Source: Amyloporia xantha (lineage: Eukaryota; Basidiomycota; Agaricomycetes; Polyporales; Adustoporiaceae). Taken from it: DNA of 64,000 bases. This document shows positions 40,706 to 53,337 of the stretch, in pieces (position 1 is the first letter of the stretch; each line of letters begins with the position of its first letter). The stretch covers positions 186,001 through 250,000 of the forward strand of contig JAYKKR010000044.1 in NCBI GenBank assembly GCA_036971615.1, in the 5' to 3' direction. The position numbers and the translations under genes were made by a program. Below the pieces are notes generated by a model. That model searched no databases, had not been told where the DNA came from, and was given only the letters and a program-made list of their open reading frames with translations.

Positions 40706-42071
40706 ATGGCGAGTTCAGTGAATAAAGTTGCTGCAGTACATACACAGGTGAGCCTTTCTAATCACATCTTGCTCCGTTTATGGAACTAGCCAAGGTAAAT
40801 ATTGGCTCTTACTTGACGATTTCAGCTGCCAGTTCCGAAATTCGCACTCTGGAAAGGTCGATGCGGTTTGAGGAGCGTTAATGCTTATCGCCATGTGGTG
40901 CTTTGAGCTGACTTAGTTATCTTACGGCCAACGAGAAAGAACGTGCCTGGAATATTGAAGCCTAATGAACTAGGATATTTGAAATTCACGCCACGTCTAA
41001 TCAATTACTAGAAGCCCTTATGCTTCGTCAAGGCTCATCTTGACAAGAATTCTCGATAGATAAAGCAGACCCAAGACATATTGCCCGTCGCAGTCCTGGC
41101 AGACACAGGCCGCCAGTATCCCTTGATCCACCTTGTTCTTCCAACTTTCAACAGATGCCGTCGTCACCATCGCATACGAGCAGCCCTCCAACGCCCTCCA
41201 ATACGCCTCTTTTACAACCGAATCATTCATATTCTTCCAGATTACCCTCTGCGCCGGCAGCTGCATTTCGCAAGTCAATCGCATTCTCCCGCCAGACTCC
41301 GACGTGGATGCCCTGGCCTATTCCATGGGTCAAATGTGGCTAACATCAGGTAATTTGCATATCCTTTTCTCTTTCTGTTTAACTTATCAACTGCGTTAGC
41401 CCGCACTGCCGAAGCGTCCGGTGATATGCTCCAGGCACTGGTTGGTCTACGCCACGCAATCAGCATCAGCCCCGTCTTCATTTCTGTGCGTTTTATAAAT
41501 GCACGTGCAGCCATTCCCTTCTTGAATCACATTCTAGCGTCGGGTATGTGTTTAATTGTTTTATGACTCGATCAATTAACATTATGATGCATCAGAACAC
41601 CGTGATCATAGAAACTGGTATTTGCTCGGTAATGCGCACCTAGACCTCCAAGAGTATGAGGATGCCCTCTGGGCCTTCCATGAAGCACTCAATCTGGGCC
41701 CAAGCCATGCATATGTCTGGTATTCTGCTGGTTTAATGTACATGAAGACATCCCAATGGTTCAGCGCATGGACCTGCTTTGTGAACGCAATCACAATTAA
41801 GCCTACTACCAATCTGTTTTGGTATGCTTTGGGGTTGCTGTATGAACGCCGTCGCCAGTTCATTGATGCGATGGATGCCTACATGAGGATTCAACCTCGC
41901 AGTCGTGCAATCCTCCGACATATACAATATCTGCATGCACTTAGCCATCCTATGCGTATTACCCCTGCCACCACCACCACTCACCTTACTCGGTCGCGAT
42001 CAAATTCTCCCACCTTTGTGCGGTCAATCTCGAATACATCGATCACACGATCCACAGCTGGCGGCTTCTAG
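40706..42071 (+). CDS. TPR-type protein, probably decayed
   Basis: A possible start exon is 40706-40747 (MASSVNKVAAVHTQ, donor GTGAGC), followed by LPVPKFALWKGR after an acceptor at 40825. The best supported exons are 41133-41350 (ESFIFFQITLCAGSC), 41398-41543 (GDMLQALVGLRHAISISP) and 41596-42071. In the last one NWYLLGNAHLDLQEYEDALWAFHEALNLGP, YSAGLMYMKTSQWFSAWTCF and FWYALGLLYERRRQFIDAMDAY are three helix-turn-helix TPR units, ending TRSTAGGF. TPR proteins act as scaffolds; no partner can be named. The region between exon 2 and 41133 has stops in the expected frame, so a middle part is missing or degraded. Confidence 0.5.
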
Positions 42072-42672
42072 TCATGTCCCTCAGAATATGCTGTGAGTCA
42101 AATGTGGCAGGATAAATATCGAATTATATATACTAAAGGTCTGCCTAACTCAAGCTGTCTTACATTCTCCCGGAATTGCAGAAGAGGAGCGCCAATGGGA
42201 TTCGTGGAAAATTTTGTATATCCTCCGTGAGGACTGACTTTCTAAAATATATAGAGTTTGAAAGAATTGGCGACACCATGTGGTAGCGTGATGTCCTAGG
42301 TGTGAGCACCTCCAGTGCCTTCTTCGAAAGAGTCGCATCACATCGGAGACGATAAATACCGTAACAGATGTATTTCCACTGCACACCTGCACATGACCCG
42401 AAATAGTGGTGACCAAGGTTTCGGCTTCAGAGAAATCTTGGATGCAGAGCTGTAGAGGCGTCATAATCCCTATCTATTTGACTGCGTCCCCCCAAAAAAT
42501 GCAGAAGTCCGGTTTTAGACTCAAAGGCGATCGAAGCTTACCACATGACCGTGACTCACCGCAAACGAAGTGTGGCACTTATCTCAGTTATCTAGGCAAT
42601 GAGGATTGGAAGATAATGTTCGGCATGCATAAATAAGTTCTTCCTAAGAAGAACTTCGTTGTTGACATTGGA
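42072..42672. other. no gene recognised
   Basis: Short frames without motifs between the TPR gene and a small tandem repeat. Confidence 0.3.
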
Positions 42673-42731
42673 TTGGCTTCGAACGGGTTGGCTTCGAACG
42701 GGTTGGCTTCGAACGGGTTGGCTTCGAACGC
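42673..42731. repeat. 15-bp tandem repeat, four units
   Basis: ttggcttcgaacggg repeated at 42673, 42688, 42703 and 42718; the first three units are perfect. Confidence 0.85.
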
Positions 42732-43434
42732 CTCCGCATGGGATCATGTGGCACAATCATCGTGGCCGCGGAGGGTCCCAAGACCCCGGCTGATACCCCA
42801 AGAGCCTCGGTCCCTTAAGGTCCGAACATAGGGAAAAAATCGAAAATGTTCAATCCAAAGGGCCGAAATTGGGGCCATACCAACTCGCGAAGAGGACATT
42901 CCACATGCAAGTAGTATGCACGTTGATATGGTTTCACGGGTTATGTTGAGTCCGAGCTGGGATTGTTGCCGAAAGGGAGAGACGCCGGCTGTGTAACCTT
43001 CTAAATTGGTATTGCGGGTGCCAATATTCCTCCTAGCTGCAGACTGGCATGGCTGAGGCATGGCTAAGGAGACTTTATCTTGCAATTCAGTGCATCGTAC
43101 GCGCACGCGTCACTTTGATGGGTGCGGCGTCTTATAACAAACTTTGTACTCATGCGTGCATCTCGACTCCCACCGCTAACAACAACGTCGAGCCTGTCAA
43201 CCTCCACTCGTGCAGGCAATTTCTTTTCATCTATCTACGCAGTGATTCTCTACTACAACAGACCTGACAGAATATCTCCGCAAGAGGTACGGTGCGGAGC
43301 GTTGTGCAGCTGTTGGGGGCTTTCAATATAGATCGCTAATCCACCTGGAGACTCAGGCAGACCCGGCCATTTGGATCCAGCGTACCACTTAGTATTTCTG
43401 AATTCCCCTGGTTCCTGTTATTGCCATAAGTATC
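42732..43434. other. upstream region of the transcription factor gene
   Basis: No coding exon recognised; presumed promoter and 5' UTR. Confidence 0.35.
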
Positions 43435-46400
43435 ATGTCGCCCAGGTCTGGACGCGACAATTCAGACAGATCAGACGACGAATACGAAGACGGGCCGTCT
43501 GGAAGTGGGACCACCCAGAACTCCAAGCGGAGTCAACGAGGTAGGCATATACACCTAATTCCGTTACGAGAACACCTCTTTGCTGGCGGCACTAGACCAT
43601 TTTAATTTTTCCTTCCAGCTTGTGACAGATGTCGCAAATCGAAGAGCAAATGTGAACCTGCCCTTTCAGGGGGAGCACGCTGTAGAGGTTGCCTGGCAGC
43701 CGAAACTGGTAAGGGATTTGACATTGAATCCATGATATAAGATCCTTCAATTTACTCTCTAATACGGAAATAGAATGCACCTTCTCAGGTATGTATTCGA
43801 GCCATGGTGACATTTGAGGCGGCAGACTGAAGACAGTCAAGGTCCCACATTCCGGCGAGGCCCCCCAAAAGGCTATATCCAGGCGTTGGAACATCGATTA
43901 CACCAAATGGAAAGCATGCTTGCTGCGATCATGTCTTCAAAAGACATGCGTGCTAAGGGAGTCATTAGTGATCTTCGCAGAGATGATTTAGCACAAAGCA
44001 TTCTAAACGGAGTAGACTTGGGTCCATTCGTGCGTTAACTGCTTGCCGACGTCCTGACTCGACGGCGCCTAAAATGTACTAGGGTCCCACTGGCAGGATA
44101 AAACACTCCGTAAACCCCACACAAGATAACTTTTTCGCATCCATCGTGAGTGCAGCTCCACCGAAACAGACGAGCGACCGTTCGCGACGACAATCGAGGA
44201 TGACCCGCGAAGGTGTTACGCAGAAGAGTGAGTGTATTCACATGATATACGGCGACGTCCTTACCCTTTGAATTTCTGCAGATCCATCCGTTCTGGTGCG
44301 CCCAACGCTAGAGTGGCAAGACCTACTGTCCGAATCTCTTGCGCTGGTCTCTGCAAGGTCGAGAAGCCGACGGTGCGCAGGCTTCACAGAGCCTTTCCCA
44401 AAGTGCCAACGGAAGTGCCCCTTCCACCTCGGATACCCCTCGAGAGATAGCGGGACAGAAACGCCGACTGGACGTACCATCGGGTGCTCCAGACCTCGAT
44501 TGGAATGAGTTGCACGATATAGCGGGTAAGTGGTCGAGGAAGGACAGTTGTTCCATCACTTATTATGCTCCCGAGACAGACCAAGACGAAGTGGGACGAC
44601 ACCGCTGACGCCTGGGGCAATCTCTCAATTGATGAGAACAAAGAGGTGCGTGAGTGTGGATCGCCGCTTGATTTGACTTTTCACTCTGGCGAATTTGCCC
44701 CGTCTATCAGGTCCGCTACCACGACAATACGTGCGGATTACATCTCTTTCTCAAAGATGACAAAGGCCACAGCCGTAACGTAGGGGGTATATGGTATGTC
44801 TAGATGCGAATTTATTGTGATGCCGGTCTCGGAATAGTATCATCTACAGGCAGTTTCCGATGTCCCACCTTTGGCCCGGCATTTCGCGTATTAACCCAGC
44901 TCACGACCAACCGCGACTGGCGACCATTTTACCCCACAGGAAAAGCAGGATCATCTTATCAAACTCTACTTCACTTATGTCAATCCCACGTTTCCCGTTG
45001 TGGACGAGGTGTCTTTCATGGAACAATATGAAGTCTTCAGGTATATCTTCTCTCCCCACGATTTGACTACTGCTTAGATTATATCGATCGCTGGTAGGAC
45101 CTCAAAGTAGGTAGTGCTCTTTTGCTTGTATGATTCGCATCGACTGATCTCATTGTATCAGCCATTCAGAACTAAATCAGGCAGGGGTTGAAGTCCTCTC
45201 ACAACCTAATAGACCGGAGCGGATGCAGAAGCTGTCTATGTTCTTATTATTTTCTATGTTCGCATTTGCCGCCCACTATTCCGAGCAAGAGAGACGGATG
45301 GCACCGCATGGTCAGCAGGCGGATATTGGGGCACGTTACGCCGCCACTGCTCGCAAAATCCTCGGTGAGTATAACCGAACTCAAACCCCGACGAGACATG
45401 TCGATTGATTTTTTGTAACCATGCAGATACTATCTATCAAGAAATTCGGACATCGACGTGCCAAGCTCTCATTCTCCTCGGCGTGCGTGAATTTGGTATA
45501 GGCAAGCGCTGTCACTACCGTCTAGTGGGCAGGAATGGTCCTCATTGTCGTGATCAATTATAGGAAGTCCTGAGGCGGGTTGGCTTCACATCGGTAAGCG
45601 AGTATTTTGATAACGATGCATTCACCGACGTCGACTGCTCTCTGCTCGGTGGGGAAGTCTCTTTTGCTGTAGACTCGTTCGCACTCTATGCGACTCGGCC
45701 TCTGTGGTGTTTGTGACATCATCAACGAGAAACTACGTTAATGGTGAAATAAATACTTCGTAGACAGTGATGCGATTGTCTGCTGCAATTAAGCCAGAAC
45801 AATATACTGAATCGCTCTTTTCAACAGGCATGGCACTGAGAATGGTATGTTCATTGTACAACAAGAAGGAGTGCAATAATACAGTGACGAGTGCTCAGGC
45901 GTTCGATCTGGGATTAAATCGAAACTCAGAGAAATGGCGGCAAAATGGACGCGAGCTCTTCACTCCTGCTGAGATTCAGATTCGCAGGCGAATATGGTGG
46001 GCATGTTGTCTAGCAGACAAGTAAGCAGCGGCCATACGAACTTTGGATTGTGTCTTTGTCTCAATCCTTCTCCCCTTTTTTATAAAGGTACTCTGCCCAC
46101 TTTTTAGGTGAGGGTTTCGGCCGCTTTCCTGTAATATCCTTGCTTATCCTTTCTTCAGGGCGCCCAATAGGAATCCACGAGGCTGACTTCTCGACTTTGT
46201 TACCCGATGTACATGACGTAGGCCAAATGTCCTTTTACTTTGAATGCTGACGTTGAGAGCGAAATATTCTAGAACGATGCGGATGAGACCTGGACGCCTA
46301 CCGATGACGCCCTTGTAGGTCGTCACAGCTCATCAATTCCGGCGAACTTTATCGCTTACTTCCGAGAAACAGCATCCCTTAGTACGCTTCTGACAAAATG

Positions 46401-47813
46401 CGCAAGCTGTTTGCTGATAAATGTTTTTTAGCGGTCATCCACGGCGAAGTTGTTGACAAGATGTATACTGTCTCCCGTGTACATTCGTCCAAGCGTGTTG
46501 TCATGGAAGAGCTTCATGAACGGCTCATTCAATGGTCTCTTAATCTTCCAGAGCCTCTGCAATATTCTCCAGGCTCTATGCGGTCTTGCCCGCCTCCACA
46601 CGTGCTCGTGATGCACTGCTATTACTGGGCTACCGTGCTGCTACTCCACAGGCCATTGTATGTAATGGCTTGCCCGTTACCCATCTTATTAACCGCTGAC
46701 TGTTTATATAGTATGCCCAAAAATCCTCAGTGCGTTAAAGATGCTCGTACGTCGATGCACATCGCTTGAGTTGTTTGTTTTAGTCAGCAGAATTCTCCTG
46801 GGATCACAACAAATGACGGTGACATTGTTCCAAGAAAATCTTACGATATTTGTCGAGCGCGGCATCCCACATCTGTACTTTCGGTCCAGTCCCCCAGTTT
46901 AGGAGTGGGTTTGAACAGTGTTGATGAACCTTTCTGTCATCAAGCTACAATGTATCGACAAAACTTTGATTTAAAGTATGGGCATCCATTCTTGACCACG
47001 TCCCTACAAAGTGCTGGGTACGTTGAGGCACTATGTTCGTGCTACTTGTTCGTTGACGGATGTATGTTCAGGATCATGCATGTCATAACGCGTGAGTTAT
47101 ATGTAATAGCACGTCGCGGATTTGACCTCCGTTTTAACTGACCGAGTGCCAAGTCAAACACTACCCACAGGACCAGCAAGCAATCACTGGTTTGCGTGAG
47201 TGCTTTGCCGCGTGTGAAAGCATGAAGGTATCTGGAATTGTTCTCCGAAAGAATTTTGTCTGAACTGATCTGGCTAGGAATCTTGGCCCGTCGCCGTCCA
47301 GTGAGGGACCTACTTCTGGGCACTGGGGTTCGGCTGGATCCAGAACAAGCCCCCTCTCCTAGTCGTCCCCTCAAGCGGTCTGCGCAACTTGCCCTTGATG
47401 AAGATGATGTATCCTCACTTCCTGAACCGCCCGATTTCCACCATGCCGAGCCGCAGCAGATTTCGATCGGAATGCAAATGGCAGAACCTCAGCCATCGGG
47501 TTCCAGTACGACGTCGTTTCCCATGCAAGGGGCGGGACATGAGCTGCAAGGGAGTCTTCTGGTAGATCTTCTCGGCTCTAATGCACCTGACATCACATCG
47601 GCAATGGGCATGTCATCCGCATATGACTGGTGGATGCCAATGCCCCCACCTGAATACCCACCACCTCCCCACAGTCACGAAACATATCACGACTCTTATC
47701 TCATGATGCCGTCGCAGTCATTTACTTTCGATCAACACCAGCTGTCACCTGAATTCATACAAGGAATCAGGGACCCAGTCTTGTATTTTCCCTCAACTAA
47801 TAACATCCGATAA
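43435..47813 (+). CDS. Zn2Cys6 transcription factor with fungal-specific middle domain
   Basis: Exon 1 43435-43540 (acidic start); exon 2 from 43619 carries CDRCRKSKSKCEPAL...CRGC. The sixth Cys is in a 15-nt exon (ECTFS) near 43774. Exon 4 43842-44029 has FRRGPPKGYIQALEHRLHQME, the dimerisation linker. Later exons read VRYHDNTCGLHLFLKDD, DHLIKLYFTYVNPTFPVVDE, MQKLSMFLLFSMFAFAAHYS, RRRIWWACCLADK, GRPIGIHEADFSTLLPD and LIQWSLNLPEPLQYSP, the fungal transcription factor middle domain. A Pro-rich tail follows to the stop at 47813. It should bind CGG-type sites in the nucleus; the architecture resembles XlnR-type activators. A frame change near 47290 (before RDLLLGTGVRLDPEQ) needs checking. Introns are about 50-60 nt. 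Confidence 0.82.
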
Positions 47814-48289
47814 AAGGATACAACTTGTAGCGATACCTGTTACCGATGCATCGCACTGCTTTCGTCTGTTTACAATGCATATGTAGTTCAACATTCGTGT
47901 TACTGGCCTCTCTGTACCATATTTTCCCATGATGTCTGAACTGCGTTCAACCTGACTTTAAATACTGTCTTTCACTACATGGGTCTGTCGTAAGCCAAGA
48001 AAGATGGTCTTATTATTCTTACCATTGGGAGGTGGGAATTGTCCGGTTACTTCACACGGAGAGGGATGTGCGTTCCTGCTTCACAGCTATTTGCCTCGAC
48101 TACGATTGGATGGAACTCCGCGAGTATCTTACTCATGACTTACTCAGGCGGCCGCATTGGTTGGTGACTATCGCGGATGTGATCCTCTTGGACTTCAGTC
48201 ACTCCTGGTCTAGGTTTGAACATCTTGAAGGTATTGGTTTTTGCCAGATGCTTGGGAAGAAAACCAAAGCTCCGTCTACGTAGAAATAC
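47814..48289. other. intergenic, no gene recognised
   Basis: Presumed 3' UTR of the transcription factor and unassigned sequence. Confidence 0.35.
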
Positions 48290-48590
48290 CAACCATGTAC
48301 TCCACCGTCCAACGTCTTCTGCAGGTCCCTGGCCATTTCATTCGTTCCTTCAGTTCATCTCCTGCCCATGGGACCAAGACTGGTCTTCCGAAGTTCATCC
48401 CGCTCCTTCGTACAAGTTGTCCCAGAGTCCCATCCCTGGATGAAAATGGAGAGAAGGCCTCTCGCCTGAGTCTAGCCAACTCGAAAAAGAGTGGAAGGAG
48501 GACGATAAGAAAGGCTGGAAAAGTTTTTCACTCAAGGAGACGCATGGCAGGTGTGCTCTTGACTTGAGCATTTGAAGCCAAAATACAATG
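48290..48590 (+). pseudogene. unidentified gene fragment
   Basis: A frame starting MYSTVQRLLQ near 48295 and overlapping frames giving WPFHSFLQFISCPWDQDW and LEKEWKEDDKKGWKSFSL look like pieces of one basic-acidic protein separated by frame changes. I cannot name it. Confidence 0.3.
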
Positions 48591-51500
48591 TCATTCATGC
48601 ATTGTTTTACGAAAGAGAGACGTGTATTTCCTGGTAAAGCAGGCAATGGATGCAAAGCGCATGATTGCTAGGCGGTGCCGGCGTTGTAACTGGCGCCCAC
48701 GTAATGCCCGCACAAAGCTGACCCGTGACCTTCCACGGTGTCGTAGATCGTCGATACCTGATAGCATAGATGGGCTGCCACGTTTTGCAATACCGTTTAT
48801 TCGCTTGTATTCATATCGACATCCTGAGAACAAAACGAGATGGGCAGGTTGCGAAGTGACAGCTGCAACGAGTAAGATGTCGCGCGACAGGTGTGAACTC
48901 GCATGGGGCAATGTATAGGTTGGGCCGGATAACAAAATGAGCAATTATAGCGCGCCCAAGGTGACACGCGCAGGAGGAAGTAGTGGGGTTACGCGACAAC
49001 GCATGTCCTGACGAATTACTGAGTCTTTTGTGAGTAGAGATAAAGGTAACGCCGATCGAGGTCACCCATTCTGCGATTACAGTAAAAGTGTTCTGTGGTG
49101 CTTCTGGCCAAAAGAAGATATCACGATATCGGAGAGCTGTCGGCATAGATCCATGAAGGTCGTGGTGGACCATGGCAGTCTGAATTCTTCCTTTCAGTGG
49201 ATGCGAAGGGAAGGCTTGCCGCCGCGCCGTGTCGTGTTGAACCAGGGAAAGAGTCACCTAAACATATCATTAGAGTGAGCCGAATTCCAAACGGGGCGAG
49301 GGTGGTGTCAGTCGGGCGTCAGACGCGAAATGCTGGTCATCAAGTTGTGCTAACTGACATTTGTGCTGGTATATATGCCTTACGTCCGTCCGATGGTCAT
49401 TCCGTCGTTCCCGAAGTCTGAAATAGCTGGAGAATCGATGAGGTAGGAGAAAAAACGCTCTAGCCTGTAAGCGGGGCGTCGACCGGCGTCGGCTGACGTC
49501 AGCCTGACTACGAGAATTGGAAGCATATGTGCTCCGGGAATAGAGTTCGTCGGCCTTTTCAATATCGTCTCCCTCGGCATAGACCATCTCGCAGAGAGCT
49601 GACTGATATAGGGTGAGCAAAAGTGGCGGGCGATGCTTGACATGACATTCAGGGGCGCATTCTACTGATCAAGGTATTTGTCAGGTCTGTCCTGTGTGCA
49701 GACGTATGGAAATGACACAGACTAGTATTGATTCCGTGCGCTGCTATCGCAAGAGGGTGCACCACTCCGAGGTGTTGCTCAGAGGTCGAGCGCGATACAT
49801 CCGATGCGCGACAAGCCGAATTCCGGAAGGACTTTGATAGCAGTAGATTGTCTCACATGCAAGGAGCGCCACTTCAGAGAGACTGAGAGGACTATTCGAT
49901 ATAGAACTCGCGGACTGAGACGATTAGCGACGGGAATAGACTTATAGATTAATCAATCAGGACTTACTGGAGATATGGCAGCAATTAACATCCAATCCAC
50001 ACACTGAATGCGTTGAGTTAGAAATATGGCCCCGTCAGAAGATGCTACGTCTTCGTCTGTTCTACAACACTTGGCCTTTCGCCATCATGGCTCACGACCA
50101 GCGGGTCGAGACTGAGAGCTCGGCCTGCAGAGCGAGCAGAAATAGACATCAATTTAACATTTAGATATATAAACATCATCTGTAGAACATACCGAGAATG
50201 ATTATATGACTTGGATGAGCTGGGGAGTCGCTCACTACTCGGCTAGGGTTGACAGCAGTCGCGCTTATGATGACTGCATAAGGTCCCTAGCATAATGGTG
50301 CAATATCCGAGTATGTACGGAGGAGTTGACTGAGACTTGGATAAACATATGTCGAGTAAAGGCAGGAGTGGGATAGTGTCTGAACGGTTTCGCCCGGAGG
50401 GACGAAATTGGACCACCAAGCCTGTTCTCATAGAATTTCTTGGAGCACGACGGACGGACGGATAGAAATCAAAGGACAGTATCGAATATGAGTGAATGCT
50501 AAGAAGTGTGGAGGCCAGTGGCCTTAGAAACGGTGATTATTGCGTGTGATGTATCATATGGCAAAATTGCAGCGAACTTACAACTGCATCATACTGAGCC
50601 TTGGAGCCTGATGCGTCCTCATTAGTGCAATAGACTGGGAGGCCGCATACGCCTTCCCGAGTCGCGATCGGCCACAAAAAGCTTGTATAACGGCTTTACG
50701 GCCTAGAGGTTGGAGACCCTTGCATGGTCCTTAGCCACCACATCGAGGTAAAAGGTATTTCAAGGACTTACCGGCGCGCGCATATACAGGAGACCTTAAG
50801 AAGATAGCTAGCGGAAAAACCAGCCATGGAGGAAATGTGGCCAGATCTTCACTGCTCAGCAGAGTCCATACGTTGGACTCCTCTGCGTGAGGTCCGCGTT
50901 GTGCTCGCCGCCCAGCACAAGTTCATGCATCCCTAATCGTATGGAATCTGTGATGAGGACCCTGTTTCCCCCGAGATTCAGGATTATGTACTGCTGCAGA
51001 AATTAGATTGATGGAGCGACGAGAGCAGCAATTGAACATACCGTCACAAGCCGTATTTTGCTCCGCTGTGATAATTCACGTACACAGCATTCATTATTAC
51101 GAGTTGCTTGATACCACCCCGCCTGTCAAGCTCAAAACCAGCATGATCAAGCGAAACAGCCGCAGGAGGCCAGGACAACATCTGCGGTTGCAGAGCGTGA
51201 GGAAGCGCTGGTACCAGATGTGCATCTTGATCGATTCCGGGGTATTTCCGCTGTCCCTAACCCTGACCAAGTCGTACACGTACTGGATCTGAAGGTTCTG
51301 AGCTCCCGCTATAGCCCTCGATACTGCGACCAATATGCTATGTTGCACGACGTCTAGTACTTGACGAATCAAAGAGTATGGACAGGATTCATAATGTGCC
51401 GTTCACAAAGCTGCTGAACGTCCACTGCACTCTCAGCTGTACGCGCGCAGTTGCCTGCATCACTCTCCGATGTTTCTCTGAATGACGACAGTGTTTCTGC

Positions 51501-51771
51501 TAAACCTCTCCTCCAGCTGGGTCAGCCATCGGTGCACTGCTCAGCCACTGCGCGACGGTCTCGGGCCAAAAACATCCAGCATCGGCAGGCTATTTTTGGA
51601 GCAGTAAATCTGCTACATCCTCTGAATCTGAATTGAAGACCATGGCTGCCCCTCGTCGCTCTTGCATTCCTCTACGTAGCGTTCGGATCCGACCCAATCC
51701 TACCTGAGGAGGTCCAATCTGCCCTACGCGAGACTAGAATCCTCACCTTTCGATGACCTCCGACGCCTCAT
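48591..51771. other. 3.2-kb stretch without a recognised gene
   Basis: Many short frames on both strands, none with a recognisable motif or convincing splice pattern. Confidence 0.3.
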
Positions 51772-52062
51772 GTGGACGCTGGACGGGAACTATCAGGGCT
51801 GCATCCAGCCTTCTCCACTGACGCTGCTGACTGCTTGCAAACACGACCACTACTTCTACCGCCTCATATTCTCATCCATCTGATGTCGATCGCCTCCCAT
51901 TCGGAAATGGCAACGCCAAAACTGTCCCTTCCTCGCACCTCGCAAGATAGTGATTCAGGCTTTGTCATCGTCGGTGACGAACTTGGCTACATCATCATCT
52001 TTAACTGCGACGCTCATCCCGCTTCGGATGCGAACAGTTTTGTTGTCTATCAGAAGGTTTGA
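51772..52062 (+). pseudogene. unidentified fragment with a beta-rich segment
   Basis: A 96-codon frame ends with SGFVIVGDELGYIIIFNCDA, a pattern reminiscent of a WD40 blade, but too short to assign. Other frames around it are broken. Confidence 0.25.
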
Positions 52063-52729
52063 TCCCCATGTGGATAGCACGCAGTTACCGCTCTAGCGTG
52101 AGCCTCCTTCGTCTCAGTGTCGGGATTCCCGCGCGGTGCAGCAGAAGTGGACGACTCGCTCTCGCTCTCACTGGTGCGCAGTTTTGCATCATCGGCTGTC
52201 AGGCCTCGCGTCTACGGGAAATAGGACGGAATCAAGCATATTCCACTGAGAGATGTCTTAGTGATGTTCGTAGGCAAGAAATGCATGACATGGAAGGCGG
52301 GCCTATCGAGTCACACGAGAAGACCAGAAGCAGGTCACAGATGCCAAACACATTGGACTAGATAAGGGGCAATGTGAGTGATCGTTTCAATATATATTAA
52401 CATCACGGTGCTCATAATGTGTCTGAAAGAACAAATGGAAATGCTTGTCACACGCCAAAACCGCGCGAGGATCGAGAAGAGGAGCAGACGCGAATCCGGT
52501 TGCTCTCATAAAGTCGGCACCATCTGCCACCTCTCCCTCTCGGGCTGCATCGTTTTCCGCTAGTGCCCTCCGAGAGATAGCTTTGTCTTCAATGGCCGCT
52601 CGCGACCGCGTGTCACGCCCTCGCCATCCAGCCGCAAGATTTGATGGGAGATATCGACGAAAAAAGCGTTGATCATCATTGTCAGAAGGAAGGACTCTGA
52701 ATGAAACACTGACTCTGGTCTCAGAGTCA

Positions 52730-53335
52730 CGCCCACATCATACTTTCTCAGGAAGTCACTGAATATGCAGCACTATTTGCTGAGATCACCGATGCATATT
52801 TTGAGCGTTAGCTATATATAGCAGCAGGCCACATCTCGGAAGTTCTCGGTGGAGAATGCATGGGTAAGCTGTCTACAGTCCGCGGTTCAGGCTGAGCATC
52901 GATTTCGCCGAGCACAGTGCGTTTGTCGCTTCTTACTCTTCGTCGCTGTACTACCTACCAACGCGGCTGTACTGATGACTGTCACGCAGTCGTTACTGCC
53001 GATCCAATGCATAACGAGGCGAAGATGAAACTGGCAAAGATCTATGAGATGTTGAACGAACCACGGAAAGCTCTTTATCTGGTCCTCCATGGTGACCTTC
53101 ATCAAAGGATAATCTTCATATAACTTCTGCTGATACTTCACACAGTCATCGATGCTCGCAAGCCGTCAAGGCAGGATGCTGTGGATGGGCCGGACGAACT
53201 GGCAACAACACCTCTTTGAAGAACAAGCTCGCGTCAAGGGCAAAGCAGGATCCTCAAAAACAGCGAATAAACTTACTGTCTTACAGCTTAGGAGCTGGAA
53301 GTACAGAAGGAGCGAGAGGATTCTCAAGGCTTGCA
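52730..53335 (+). pseudogene. TFIIIC TPR subunit (Tfc4/Sfc4-like) fragment
   Basis: Reads EVTEYAALFAEITDAYFER, then a TAG at the next codon, then a short segment up to an intron. AVVTADPMHNEAKMKLAKIYEMLNEPRKALYLV (about 52985-53090) follows, then an intron, then VIDARKPSRQD. After frame changes come LFEEQARVKGKAG and ELEVQKERED. This is the C-terminal half of the TPR array of the RNA polymerase III factor TFIIIC, where a linker with the same FEE...LTxxQLxxLExQKERE pattern follows. With a stop, frame changes and both ends missing it is not functional. Its end runs directly into the ILV3-like sequence. Confidence 0.65.
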
Positions 53336-53337
53336 CC

